This document shows, one piece after another, positions 16,709-25,275 of a stretch of 50,136 nucleotides of DNA. Location: contig CACWJQ010000023.1 of the NCBI GenBank assembly GCA_902761225.1, forward strand, positions 1 to 50,136, in the 5' to 3' direction. Position 1 is the stretch's first letter. Every line of letters begins with the position of its first letter. Below the pieces are notes generated by a model. It did no database searches, was not told the DNA's origin, and saw nothing but the letters and a program-made list of their open reading frames with translations. The position numbers were made by a program, and so were the translations under genes. This DNA is from an uncultured Lachnospiraceae bacterium. Its GTDB lineage: Bacteria > Bacillota > Clostridia > Lachnospirales > Lachnospiraceae.

Positions 16709-18208
16709 TCACCTTCTTCTGTCAATGCCTTTTTCCTTATAGTACTTTGCCTTCTCAGAGTACATATCTTCGTCTGCGATACGCTCCAGCTCCTCAAGTG
16801 ATGCTTCGGGCTTATCCTTATGAACAGCGTATCCTATGGAGAGGGAGATCTCGTCGGAATATACACCATGCCACTCTCCGGCTTTTCCGCTGATACCCCC
16901 GCGAAGTCCCTCGGGATTCAGGGTATGAACTATCGCCATGAATTCATCTCCGCCTGTACGGTAGACCTTGCCCTGATTACCTACGGAAAGAGCAAGACAG
17001 TCAGCCGCACCCTTTATAAGCTCATCGCCTGCTGCGTGACCCTTTGTATCGTTGACTTTTTTCAGACCGTTGACATCTACTGAAAATATTACAAAATCCT
17101 CTGAAAGCCCGTTCTTTGCGATCTCCTTCAGATCCTCATCATAGCATCTGCGGTTATACAGCCTTGTCATCTCATCCGTCATGGAGATCCTGATGAGATT
17201 CTCCTCGCGTCTCTTTTCGTCATCCACATTTCGCTTGGTATAGATCACCACATTGGGAATCCCGTCAAGAGTGGAATCAACGGTTATATACTGTGCTCTG
17301 AACCATCCCGATACCACGTCGATAAAGTCGGCACTTATCAGTTTCTTATGTGAAAGTCTGGATCTGATGGTCTTGATATTGGTAAAGGTCATAAAGGCAT
17401 CAACCTGATCCGGCATGACCTGATTACTGATCTGCTGTGCCATGAGAGTATGTGTCTGGGCACTCATGTCTATACCATGCTTTTTCTGTTCCACATCACG
17501 GAGAGACATTTCGGTATTGTTCACAAAGTCGATCAGATTAACGTTATCGTAAATCTCAGCCATGGAATCCAGCAGCTTCATTTTCTCCGTCACGCTCTTT
17601 TCCTGCTCACTGATAACCTGATACTGTGAAAACAGCTTCTTGAAATACCTGGTGGTCAGCTTTCCGATGATATATCCCGAAGCGAACATGATAAGACTCT
17701 CAATGGTAAATCCGCCTATCCTGTCGGCAAAAAAAGCAACGCTGCTGTCATATTCCGACTGCAATGCAGCCTCATAGGGAGATATCGCCCATGTTGCGGA
17801 AACCATAAGGATATAATTCAGGATCATTGCATAGAAATAAATTGACCTGTCACAGAAAAGAATACTGAGAAGGGGAACAAGAAACCATGTCAGATAGATG
17901 CTCACATGGGAGCATGCCATATACACGATGAGCACATCCAGCGCTGTAAGGGCAAAAAGACAGGTCCAGGTGGATTTCGGGATGGTTTTAAGCATCAGAA
18001 GATGGATCCCCGAAAGAAGGATGACCACGACGGATATTCCGACACATGTGCTGTATCTGATATCCTTGAACACTCCGGCATGCACTCCCGCAGCTATGGC
18101 GGGTCCCGTTGCCACGAAGAACCACAGCACTATGTTGAGGTACTTATTTACATTGGCTCTGTTATCCACCAGAAACTGTTCGTATTTCGTCGGAAGTTCA
18201 TATTCCAT
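16709..18208 (-). CDS. Membrane-bound GGDEF diguanylate cyclase (no I-site)
   Basis: The 499-residue protein has about six transmembrane segments in residues 25-205 (MASE-like sensor) and a linker with a PAS-like segment (about 215-330). A C-terminal GGDEF domain begins at MTDEMTRLYNRRCYDED, with the active-site GGDEF near residue 420. The allosteric RxxD site five residues upstream is absent (GNQG instead), so the enzyme should not show classical c-di-GMP product inhibition. It makes c-di-GMP from two GTP. GAGGTAA lies upstream of the ATG. It is 14 bases from the other GGDEF gene and 17 from MutS-like B, all on one strand, suggesting co-transcription. Confidence 0.92.
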   Translation of the reverse strand: MEYELPTKYEQFLVDNRANVNKYLNIVLWFFVATGPAIAAGVHAGVFKDIRYSTCVGISVVVILLSGIHLLMLKTIPKSTWTCLFALTALDVLIVYMACSHVSIYLTWFLVPLLSILFCDRSIYFYAMILNYILMVSATWAISPYEAALQSEYDSSVAFFADRIGGFTIESLIMFASGYIIGKLTTRYFKKLFSQYQVISEQEKSVTEKMKLLDSMAEIYDNVNLIDFVNNTEMSLRDVEQKKHGIDMSAQTHTLMAQQISNQVMPDQVDAFMTFTNIKTIRSRLSHKKLISADFIDVVSGWFRAQYITVDSTLDGIPNVVIYTKRNVDDEKRREENLIRISMTDEMTRLYNRRCYDEDLKEIAKNGLSEDFVIFSVDVNGLKKVNDTKGHAAGDELIKGAADCLALSVGNQGKVYRTGGDEFMAIVHTLNPEGLRGGISGKAGEWHGVYSDEISLSIGYAVHKDKPEASLEELERIADEDMYSEKAKYYKEKGIDRRR

Positions 18209-18222
18209 GGCATATTACCTCA

Positions 18223-19563
18223 TCATGTATAGAATGTGTAGGTATTCTTACCCTTGCGCTTTGACTCATACATCGCCGCATCCGTCTTTTCAAAAAGATT
18301 CTCTGCGCCGTTTACGCTCTTTCCGTTGACGATACCGATACTGACAGAAACCGAAGGCAGTCCGTCCCCGGCATCTGCAAGTCCCTTCCTGATCTGTTCG
18401 ATCTTGGATTCAATCAGATTCTGCTGTATTCCCGAAGAATGGACCATGAAGACCACGAATTCATCTCCGCCGATACGACAGATACAGTCATCGTCACGGA
18501 ATACACTTTTGAGAACTTCAACCAGCCTGATAAGCACCTTGTCACCCACATCGTGACCGTAGTTATCGTTAACACTCTTAAAATCATCTACATCCATGAG
18601 CATCATGTAGGTCGACTCAAGATCCACGCTGGATAACAGAAGTTCATACCCTGCGCGGTTGTATGCGCCGGTCAGTTCATCGTGGGATGCCTTATAGTTC
18701 AGGTGCTCGAGACTGGATCTGTACCTTGCATACATCTTATTATAGGCCTGTGCCAGGTATTTGAACTCATTGGCTCCGACTTCGGGTATCGGGCTGTCAT
18801 CCCTGATCTTGTCCACAGCCTTAAGTATGGGATGTATCCCGAGGTGTGAAGTGAGCCTCTCCATTATAAAGATCGACAGGACCTGGATGATCAGAACTAT
18901 ACGTACGAAATAAAGTTCGCGGCGGAGTATCTTAAGCTCCTGTTGCTTTACTTTTGTCATCAGGATGTCTACCTCTTCAAGGCTTTCCTGCATATCCTTA
19001 CGTATATTGTCCTTCTGATCATAATAATCATCATTAAGGACCAGCTCCGTTGCCCGTCTTATCTTATCATCCGGAGAAAGTGCCATATCCTCTTCACTCA
19101 GGACCACGGTGTCCAGTATTTCGGGATATTCTGTATAGCCCTTTGCCTCTATCACAAGGCGCATGGCATAATACTCCTGTTCCATAAGGTTAACGGAATG
19201 TCCCATAGCCTCCTTAAGCTGTTCAAGGGCTGCTTCCGTATTCTCGTCCACATCCATTATGGCTATGGCTTCCTCACGTCTGTTTGATTCAAACGCTTCC
19301 GTAAAATACTGATCGAGAAAGCGCATATCCCCGCTTATGGTAAAGCGCTGCACTCTTTCGGTAAGATAGTCCGATGCATCCATCAGTTCATGTGCCGCTT
19401 TTTCAAGCTCCGAACGCTCTTCTGCCGCACCGGCAAGCCGCATATACGTATTGGTCAGGCGGAATGAGGCTATGAGCAGAGTCCCCGACCACAGTATCAT
19501 TGTTGCCACAAGCATAATATGAATTTTCCGAAGAGACAGATCAGTCTTTAAGTGCTTAAACAT
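18223..19563 (-). CDS. GGDEF diguanylate cyclase with extracytoplasmic helical sensor
   Basis: Start chosen at ATG 19563 (MFKHLKTDLSLRK); the frame also allows an upstream TTG at 19599. The 446-residue product has a transmembrane helix near residues 18-40, an acidic helical extracytoplasmic region of about 150 residues, and a second helix (FVRIVLIIQVLSIFIM). A HAMP-like linker follows, then a GGDEF domain with SHDELTGAYNRAGYE and IGGDEF. The RxxD I-site is intact (RDDD, five residues before GGDEF), so product inhibition is expected. A -10 TATAAT lies at 19629-19624 with a poor -35, and this may be the start of the long minus-strand operon. Confidence 0.92.
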   Translation of the reverse strand: MFKHLKTDLSLRKIHIMLVATMILWSGTLLIASFRLTNTYMRLAGAAEERSELEKAAHELMDASDYLTERVQRFTISGDMRFLDQYFTEAFESNRREEAIAIMDVDENTEAALEQLKEAMGHSVNLMEQEYYAMRLVIEAKGYTEYPEILDTVVLSEEDMALSPDDKIRRATELVLNDDYYDQKDNIRKDMQESLEEVDILMTKVKQQELKILRRELYFVRIVLIIQVLSIFIMERLTSHLGIHPILKAVDKIRDDSPIPEVGANEFKYLAQAYNKMYARYRSSLEHLNYKASHDELTGAYNRAGYELLLSSVDLESTYMMLMDVDDFKSVNDNYGHDVGDKVLIRLVEVLKSVFRDDDCICRIGGDEFVVFMVHSSGIQQNLIESKIEQIRKGLADAGDGLPSVSVSIGIVNGKSVNGAENLFEKTDAAMYESKRKGKNTYTFYT

Positions 19564-19697
19564 ATCCAGGTACCTATTTCTTATATCTCCGCTTCGCAAA
19601 AAAACGAAGAACCCGATTTATATATTATACTCTTTTCTCTGGATTTCTTCGAGAAAATGCTGTATAAAAATGATGGCATGTCACCGGTTAACATAAC

Positions 19698-19725
19698 AAA
19701 GCCCTCCCGCTACAGGGAGGGCTTT
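19698..19725 (-). terminator. Terminator of the gpx-marR operon
   Basis: A perfect 11-bp stem AAAGCCCTCCC / GGGAGGGCTTT with a 6-base loop lies 31 bases after the stop of the MarR-type pseudogene. The tail on the minus strand is short (TTTGTTAT), so termination may be only moderately efficient. Confidence 0.75.
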
Positions 19726-19755
19726 GAAAATCCCATATTATCCGGCTGCAAAAGG

Positions 19756-20069
19756 TCATCCTTCAAGGAACTTATAGAGCAACTTATACAACTGGGCTGC
19801 CTCCTTATCGCTCAGAGCCGTTCCTTCCTTAGCCAGTTCAAAGGGGATATCCTTACACTTTTCCTTAAGGTCCCTGCCTTTTTTGGTAAGAGCTGACCCA
19901 CATTGACGGTCTCCTCCTCCCACAGGACCATAAATACGATATACTGCGTATATGTAAGGCCCAGGGGCTTGAGGTAGGGTGTATATGCCGCCACGATCTT
20001 ACGGCTGCAGGCATAAAGCGGGAAGCATATCTGGTTTTTAAGAAGGAGCTGCTGATACTCTTGTGACAT
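19756..20069 (-). pseudogene. MarR/OhrR-type regulator, internally deleted and frameshifted
   Basis: The 5' part from ATG 20069 (AGAGG site upstream) encodes the OhrR-like N-terminus: NQICFPLYACSRKI with the family's reactive-type Cys, then LGLTYTQYIVFMVLWEEE. After VNVGQ the frame changes. In another frame the true C-terminus appears, LTKKGRDLKEKCKDIP through LYKLLYKFLEG, ending at a TGA at 19758-19756. The missing middle, about 40 codons, normally holds the recognition helix and wing (the LDSGTLTPLLKK and DERN region). The remaining length of 314 bases is not a multiple of three. A protein from this gene could still dimerise but could not bind DNA normally. It lies 76 bases after gpx, its probable former target. 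Confidence 0.85.
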
Positions 20070-20145
20070 TAGGGTGCCTCTTTTCCGGTCACGCATATGA
20101 TCTCATTATTCATGCGTTAACCATTTGATCATTATAGCCTATATA

Positions 20146-20688
20146 CTATATCAGTTCTGCAACACATTTTTCCACCTTTTCCATCTTTTCGGTGGGCTCA
20201 AATCTTGCCACTACATTGCCGCTTCTGTCGATGACGAACTTGGTGAAGTTCCATTTGATCTCGGGATTATTCTTGTAATCCCTGTCGATCTTGGAAAGCA
20301 TTGCGCTCATGGCAAATGCTGCAGGTCCCTTTCCGAAGCCTTCAAAGCCCTTCTGCTCCTTGAGATACTTGAAAAGAGGGATCGCATTTTCTCCGTTCAC
20401 GTCGGACTTCTTCATCTGAGGGAACTGAGTGTTGTACTTAAGGGAACAGAACTCGTGGATCTCCTCATCGGTTCCGGGAGTCTGTCCGGCAAACTGGTTG
20501 CAGGGAACATCGACGACTTCGAAGCCCTGATCATGGAACTTCTCATACATTGCCTCAATATCCTTGTAGTGAGGGGTGAATCCACAGCCTGTTGCGGTAT
20601 TGACAACAAGGACCACTTTTCCTTCAAAATTCTTCATGGATATCTCTTCGCCGTTTGCAGCTGTTACGCTAAGATCATAGAATCCCAT
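20146..20688 (-). CDS. Glutathione peroxidase family thiol peroxidase (Cys type)
   Basis: The 180-residue protein is a complete non-selenium glutathione peroxidase. The peroxidatic Cys35 is in NTATGCGFTP, the tetrad is completed by Q69 (CNQFAGQ), W146 and N147 (IKWNFTKF). A second Cys (C63 or C81) could act as the resolving residue with thioredoxin as donor, as in most bacterial members. It detoxifies hydroperoxides in the cytoplasm. The gene has a perfect promoter (20824-20796), a CA-rich unstructured-looking leader of about 100 bases, and AGGAGG before the ATG. It is followed by the MarR/OhrR pseudogene, the usual partner regulator for such peroxidases. Confidence 0.95.
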   Translation of the reverse strand: MGFYDLSVTAANGEEISMKNFEGKVVLVVNTATGCGFTPHYKDIEAMYEKFHDQGFEVVDVPCNQFAGQTPGTDEEIHEFCSLKYNTQFPQMKKSDVNGENAIPLFKYLKEQKGFEGFGKGPAAFAMSAMLSKIDRDYKNNPEIKWNFTKFVIDRSGNVVARFEPTEKMEKVEKCVAELI

Positions 20689-20795
20689 TTTTTCCTCCTG
20701 ATATTCCTGTTGGTTTATGGTGTGTTGTTAAGTTACGTGTTATGTGTTATGTGTGTTGGTGTTTTTGTGCTTTGCCATTCTTTATATCTGTTCAC

Positions 20796-20841
20796 ATTAT
20801 ATTTTATCAAATATGTATTGTCAATATATTTGATAAAATAT
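20796..20841 (-). promoter_or_regulatory. gpx promoter with a 16-bp perfect inverted repeat (probable operator)
   Basis: On the minus strand TTGACA (20824-20819), a 17-base spacer and TATAAT (20801-20796) give a consensus sigma-A promoter. ATATTTTATCAAATAT (20799-20814) and its exact reverse complement (20826-20841) flank the core, with an 11-base gap. The left arm covers the -10 region and the right arm lies just upstream of the -35, so a bound repressor would block RNA polymerase. A nearly identical promoter lies at 28590-28618. Confidence 0.85.
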
Positions 20842-20871
20842 TTTTCCTGATATCTTTACTCTTTCCGGACA

Positions 20872-20919
20872 TAAAAATACCCCCGGGCAGGTCACGGTTT
20901 TAAGTGTCCTTCCCGGGGG
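20872..20919 (-). terminator. Terminator of the HAD phosphatase gene
   Basis: CCTTCCCGGGGG (20908-20919) pairs with CCCCCGGGCAGG (20880-20891), with one mismatch, and a TATTTTTAT tail follows on the minus strand. It begins eight bases after the HAD stop codon. Confidence 0.85.
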
Positions 20920-20926
20920 CATGAGG

Positions 20927-21601
20927 TCACTGCCTCAGCAGCCGTTTAAAATAATACATCACTTCCGTCAGATCATCGCATACCACAACCGACTTATTCT
21001 TCATCTCATCGTCAGCTGGTATCATGTCAGGCACCATTATCGGCTTCATTCCCGCAGCATATGCGGATCTGATACCATTGTAGGAGTCTTCTATGGCAAA
21101 GGTTACGGAAGGATCCGCATTCATCGCGGCACAGGCAAGAAGATATATCTCAGGGTCAGGCTTTGATATCTTCACGGCATCTCCGCCTATTATCTCCTCA
21201 AAGTATCCGGCAAATCCCGCATCCCCGAGTTCTGCCTGGGCAGCTGCTTTTCTCGTGGATGATGCCACAGCGCATCTTATTCCTTCACCCTTCAGGTACT
21301 CCAGTATTTCCTTCACGCCGCTTTTGACCGGCAGCCTGCCACCATCATACTTTTCGTGGAAAAGCCTGCTGCTTTCCGCAAGAAGCTTATCCGAGATCCC
21401 CTCCCCGTATATTCCTGCGTAGGCATCTTCAACTATCTGTCTTGTCTGGGCCTTATTAGTCCCTATGCACCTGTAGAAAACGTCATGAATGTCAGGCATA
21501 CCATATTCCGCTGCTATCTCAGACCATGTACCCAGACAGGCTCTTTCGGAATCAAAGATGACGCCATCCATATCAAATATAACGCAGCCGATATTGCTCA
21601 T
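20927..21601 (-). CDS. HAD-superfamily hydrolase, beta-phosphoglucomutase/phosphatase type
   Basis: The 224-residue protein has the subfamily IA layout. Motif I is FDMDGVIFDSE with the nucleophile Asp and acid/base Asp. A helical cap spans about residues 16-90. Motif II is in AVASSTRK, motif III is the Lys of KISKPDPEIYLLA, and motif IV is AIEDSYNGIRSAYAAG. It should act on a small phosphorylated metabolite such as a sugar phosphate; a mutase role like that of PgmB is possible but not decided by the sequence. It is a single gene ending in a strong terminator, with GGTGACTT before the ATG. Confidence 0.9.
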   Translation of the reverse strand: MSNIGCVIFDMDGVIFDSERACLGTWSEIAAEYGMPDIHDVFYRCIGTNKAQTRQIVEDAYAGIYGEGISDKLLAESSRLFHEKYDGGRLPVKSGVKEILEYLKGEGIRCAVASSTRKAAAQAELGDAGFAGYFEEIIGGDAVKISKPDPEIYLLACAAMNADPSVTFAIEDSYNGIRSAYAAGMKPIMVPDMIPADDEMKNKSVVVCDDLTEVMYYFKRLLRQ

Positions 21602-21674
21602 AAGTCACCACATTCACATCTTCACAGAAACCGCATTTCATCATGCGATCATATTCACTGCAGGTTTCGATCAC

Positions 21675-23966
21675 TCAGTATTCTTTATCCACATGATCAA
21701 GACCGTATGTCTTCATGAACTCATTCAGCTCGCCCTGATCCTTTATCATCATAACCTCGTGGAATTCACCGGTCTCTTTATTCTTAAATCCCGCGACCTG
21801 TTCTCCGTTACAGATAGAAGCCCTGATGATGGGCTTTTCCTTTTCGGGATCGTAAGCGTATTTTAAGTCGTCATCCTTCTTCTCATACTTTTTCTTTGTA
21901 AAAAACCATACACAAAAGCCTACGGCTATGCAAAGGATGATCATTATCAGAATATAAGGGAACACAGACTTATCCTTGCCGGCCTGCACCGATCCGGCGC
22001 CGCCTGCATTATCCGGTGATGCACCGTCTGCAGAGGCAGTTCCGGCATCTGCCGATGCACCTTCCGAAGCTGTATCCGCCACAGCCGATGCCGCACCATC
22101 TGAATTGCTGCTTGCTGCATCCGCTGCTACATTTGCATTATTTCCGTTATCTGAAGCTGCAGTGTTCGAACCATCCGATACATCTGATGCATCTGATGCA
22201 TCCGTTACTCCGGAAACCTCCGCACCCGCTGAAGCATCCTGAGCCTGTACCGACACAGCTGTCACATCGGGAACGGGAAATGAAGCTCTGCGTGAAAGGC
22301 CGTTTACTTCCATCATCCGGTTGAACATATCCTGGAACTCTGTATAGGTAACGCTTCCGTGAGGATCTATCAGAAGTTCTGATTTCGGAGCCCCCGGTGT
22401 TCCCTTTCCGTCCATAAGGTTCCATGTGATCGCCCATGTGATCGCTTCCCATGCATACTGGTCAATATCATAATAATCCTTGAAATCATCGGATCTTCCG
22501 AAGTCTATCGCTCTCTTATAATCCATTACTTCGGAATATCTCATGAGCATAAGTGCCATATCCTGTCTTGTGAGAACTCTTCCCACTCCGAAGGTATCCG
22601 ATGATACATCGGGATATCCCAGGCATATGGAATTCTTCTCACCCCAGATGAGAGCATTCTCATACCATGCACCATGGGCAACATCACTGAATCTGGAAGA
22701 TCCGCTCACAGCCGGACTTCCCGCTATGGAGTAGAGGATCCAGGCAGCAGCTTCCCTTGATATCTGATCTCCGCTTGCAGTCTGGGCTGAGGTTGCCGTC
22801 TGGGCAGATGCGGATGCCGAAGAGTTACCCGCACTCAGGGTCACAGCATCATCGAAGCAGAGAAAGTACAGATTATCTCCGCCTGTGGAGGTATCACCGC
22901 CGTAATCAAGGGTCCAGGAATGACCGACACATACGTCATATTCGCTCTGCTTTACACCCTCGTTATATGTCTTAACAAGCAGCGGATTCGCTCCTATATC
23001 AAGTGAGGTGAAGCTGTTGGTAAATGCCTGCAGAAAGTGAAGTGAAGGATTGCCCGACAGATCGAGAGCTCCTATCAGGTTGCATGCACAGTCGAGATAG
23101 AAAAGCTTGGGATTGTGGGTCACATCCAGAGAAGTGATATGGTTGTAGCTGCATATCAGCTTCTGAAGTTCAGGATTATTGCTTACATTGATGGTATATA
23201 CATCATTATTGGCACAGTTGTAATACTGAAGCCCGGGATTATGGCTCACATCAATGCTTCCCAGTCCCGGATTATCCCAGATGTCCAGTCTCTTCATCTT
23301 CGGGCAGCCCGACACATCAAGATATGTAAGGCGGTTCCTGAAGGCGTCCAGATGGGAAAGGTTGGGATTATTGCTAAGATCAAGGGAAGTGAGCAGACAT
23401 GATCCGCAGGTCAGATGCTCCAATAGGGGGTTATGTGATACATCAAGTGCGGGAAGAGGATTGGTATTGCACTCGATGAAAGCCATTTTGGGATTGTTCG
23501 ACACATTCAGATATGAGAGATTGCAGTCATAGCAATATACCCATTCAAGCTCGGGATTGGCGGAAAAGTCCAGTGAAGTAAAGAGATTGCCCGAGCACCA
23601 TACACCGTGAAGGTCCTTATTGTTACTCAGGTCCATGTAGGAAATATAATTATCCTTACACCAGAGTCCCTGCAGAGCCGTGAAATACTCGACACCCTGT
23701 ATCGATGTGATGCCCATGCCCTCGCAGTAGATATTGATGGTAAGTGCGATCTCCGCATCATCAATGATACCGTTTAAGTCACGGTCATAGTCAGGTCCCG
23801 AGATCACCGCCCTGAACACGGGATCGGGGAAGGTACTTTCATCTATCACAACAGCAGCCCTGACATGGCCTGCACCGCCGGAATAGATGATGATCGCAGC
23901 AGCCATGACCAGCAACGCCATCAGCGGACGCATTATCATACGCAAGACAGATTCAAAAACTTTCAT
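21675..23966 (-). CDS. Secreted leucine-rich-repeat and SLH-like surface protein with C-terminal membrane anchor
   Basis: The 763-residue protein starts with a signal peptide (about residues 10-37, ending GHVRA). An EF-hand-like loop follows (DRDLNGIIDDAE, about 60-71). About eleven leucine-rich repeats of 21 residues with the LTSLDVSNNPxL pattern cover residues about 85-345, each with a Cys or hydrophobic strand position. Residues about 405-560 match two to three S-layer-homology-like units (FSDVAHGAWYENALIWG, YDIDQYAWEAITWAI). An Ala/Ser/Asp-rich low-complexity linker (about 585-660) leads to a transmembrane helix (about 664-685) and a charged 75-residue tail. This probably is a surface binding protein; the ligand is unknown. 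Carrying both SLH-like units and a C-terminal helix is unusual. GAGGGGG precedes the ATG. Confidence 0.85.
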   Translation of the reverse strand: MKVFESVLRMIMRPLMALLVMAAAIIIYSGGAGHVRAAVVIDESTFPDPVFRAVISGPDYDRDLNGIIDDAEIALTINIYCEGMGITSIQGVEYFTALQGLWCKDNYISYMDLSNNKDLHGVWCSGNLFTSLDFSANPELEWVYCYDCNLSYLNVSNNPKMAFIECNTNPLPALDVSHNPLLEHLTCGSCLLTSLDLSNNPNLSHLDAFRNRLTYLDVSGCPKMKRLDIWDNPGLGSIDVSHNPGLQYYNCANNDVYTINVSNNPELQKLICSYNHITSLDVTHNPKLFYLDCACNLIGALDLSGNPSLHFLQAFTNSFTSLDIGANPLLVKTYNEGVKQSEYDVCVGHSWTLDYGGDTSTGGDNLYFLCFDDAVTLSAGNSSASASAQTATSAQTASGDQISREAAAWILYSIAGSPAVSGSSRFSDVAHGAWYENALIWGEKNSICLGYPDVSSDTFGVGRVLTRQDMALMLMRYSEVMDYKRAIDFGRSDDFKDYYDIDQYAWEAITWAITWNLMDGKGTPGAPKSELLIDPHGSVTYTEFQDMFNRMMEVNGLSRRASFPVPDVTAVSVQAQDASAGAEVSGVTDASDASDVSDGSNTAASDNGNNANVAADAASSNSDGAASAVADTASEGASADAGTASADGASPDNAGGAGSVQAGKDKSVFPYILIMIILCIAVGFCVWFFTKKKYEKKDDDLKYAYDPEKEKPIIRASICNGEQVAGFKNKETGEFHEVMMIKDQGELNEFMKTYGLDHVDKEY

Positions 23967-24006
23967 TTTCAGCCCCCTCAGCTTAATCTATTGAAAGTAT
24001 ATACCT

Positions 24007-25152
24007 TCAGTATTCATCAAGGAAATGATGTCTGACACCATCCTTCTTATATGCTATCAGTGTATCGAGATTCACATTTTCAACACTCTTGAAAATATTG
24101 GACTCGATATACGGATTGTCTTTCTTAAGCGAAGCGATGAGCTTCTTGGTCTCAAGGCGCTTCGATGATGTGGTCCCGTCTTCATGACAGGTGGTACAGG
24201 TCTCCGTAAAATGACATGCACACTGCAGGAAATGCAGTTCATTATAGTCACGCCATGCACAGATATCACTTTCCCTGACAAGATAGAGCGGCCTTATCAG
24301 CTCCATCCCCTCGAAATTGGTACTGTGGAGTTTCGGCATCATGGTCTGGATCTGTGCTCCGTGAAGCATCCCCATGAGGATCGTCTCTATAACGTCATCA
24401 TAATGATGTCCGAGAGCTATCTTGTTGCAGCCCAGAGCCTGTGCCCTGCTGTACAGATATCCGCGCCTCATCCTTGCACACAGATAGCATGGATTCTTCT
24501 CTATTGTATCAACCGCATCGAAGATATCACTTTCAAATATGGTTACGGGAATCCCAAGGGTCTTCGCATTGCTCTCGATCAGCGCCCTGTTATCCTTATT
24601 GTAACCCGGGTCCATCACAAGGAAGGTCAGCTCGAAATTGCACTGCCTGTGCCTTTGGATCTCCTGGAACAGCTTGGCCATGAGCATGGAGTCTTTGCCG
24701 CCGGAGATGCATACCGCGATCCTGTCGCCCTCTTCGATGAGCTTATAGGTCTTACATGCCTTTGCAAATGGAGTAAAGAGCTGCTTATGGAATTTCTTCC
24801 TTATGCTTTCCTCTGCCCTGTGCTGCCTTTCTTCCCTGTCGCTCTCATCCGCGGCACGGAACCTGACATATCCTGTATATCCTCCCTCAAGGCTATAGCA
24901 TTCACGGCCTCCGGCAAAAAATGTCTCATCAAGTTCACCGGTCCTGCGTCCGATCTCACAGTAGAAGATCAGCTTCCTGTCCGCAGGTATCTCAGATATC
25001 CTGACAGCCGCCCCCTCAGGATCACTCTCCGGGTCAAGGGCGATGGCATCATGCATCATACCATATTCCCTCAGTCCCTCATCCCTTATATCTATCAGCT
25101 GATAGCTCTCCCGGGGAAGCTGCATAAATTGTTCAATAGATATTTCCTTCAT
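24007..25152 (-). CDS. Rhodanese domain fused to a TtcA-like PP-loop ATPase
   Basis: Residues 1-105 form a rhodanese domain (YQLIDIRDE, active-loop Cys in FYCEIGRRTG). Residues about 125-381 form an N-type ATP pyrophosphatase with the PP-loop SGGKDSM, paired cysteines CYLCARMRRGYL, the GHHYDDVIET segment, and a later Cys-rich stretch CACHFTETCTTC. This matches the TtcA/TilS-type tRNA-thiolation enzymes, where two Cys hold a 4Fe-4S cluster and sulfur comes from a persulfide donor. The fused rhodanese could deliver that sulfur directly. The likely product is 2-thiocytidine in tRNA, but another thiolation substrate is possible. The ribosome site before the ATG is weak. The 123 bases to the next gene hold no clear terminator. 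Confidence 0.85.
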   Translation of the reverse strand: MKEISIEQFMQLPRESYQLIDIRDEGLREYGMMHDAIALDPESDPEGAAVRISEIPADRKLIFYCEIGRRTGELDETFFAGGRECYSLEGGYTGYVRFRAADESDREERQHRAEESIRKKFHKQLFTPFAKACKTYKLIEEGDRIAVCISGGKDSMLMAKLFQEIQRHRQCNFELTFLVMDPGYNKDNRALIESNAKTLGIPVTIFESDIFDAVDTIEKNPCYLCARMRRGYLYSRAQALGCNKIALGHHYDDVIETILMGMLHGAQIQTMMPKLHSTNFEGMELIRPLYLVRESDICAWRDYNELHFLQCACHFTETCTTCHEDGTTSSKRLETKKLIASLKKDNPYIESNIFKSVENVNLDTLIAYKKDGVRHHFLDEY

Positions 25153-25275
25153 AACCCGTCACAATTCTGAATGATCAATGTAAATCCGAAGGTTTCTCAT
25201 AAAACCCACAGAATACAATCTACTCAAAAACCGGGATATTTTCAAGGGTCAACACAGGGACGGTTCTTTCGTTCA

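Noticed and set aside
20689-20795. CA-rich leader of gpx as a possible riboswitch
   Set aside because: The sequence is nearly free of G on the sense strand and has no stable stems, so it looks like an unstructured leader.
22900-23650. Regularly spaced similar segments resembling a tandem repeat or CRISPR
   Set aside because: The 63-base period encodes 21-residue leucine-rich repeats; segments are degenerate at DNA level and there are no unique spacers.
24184-25170. A 328-codon open frame on the plus strand opposite the rhodanese-TtcA gene
   Set aside because: It is the antisense shadow of a gene with clear PP-loop and rhodanese motifs, and has no ribosome site or recognisable domain.
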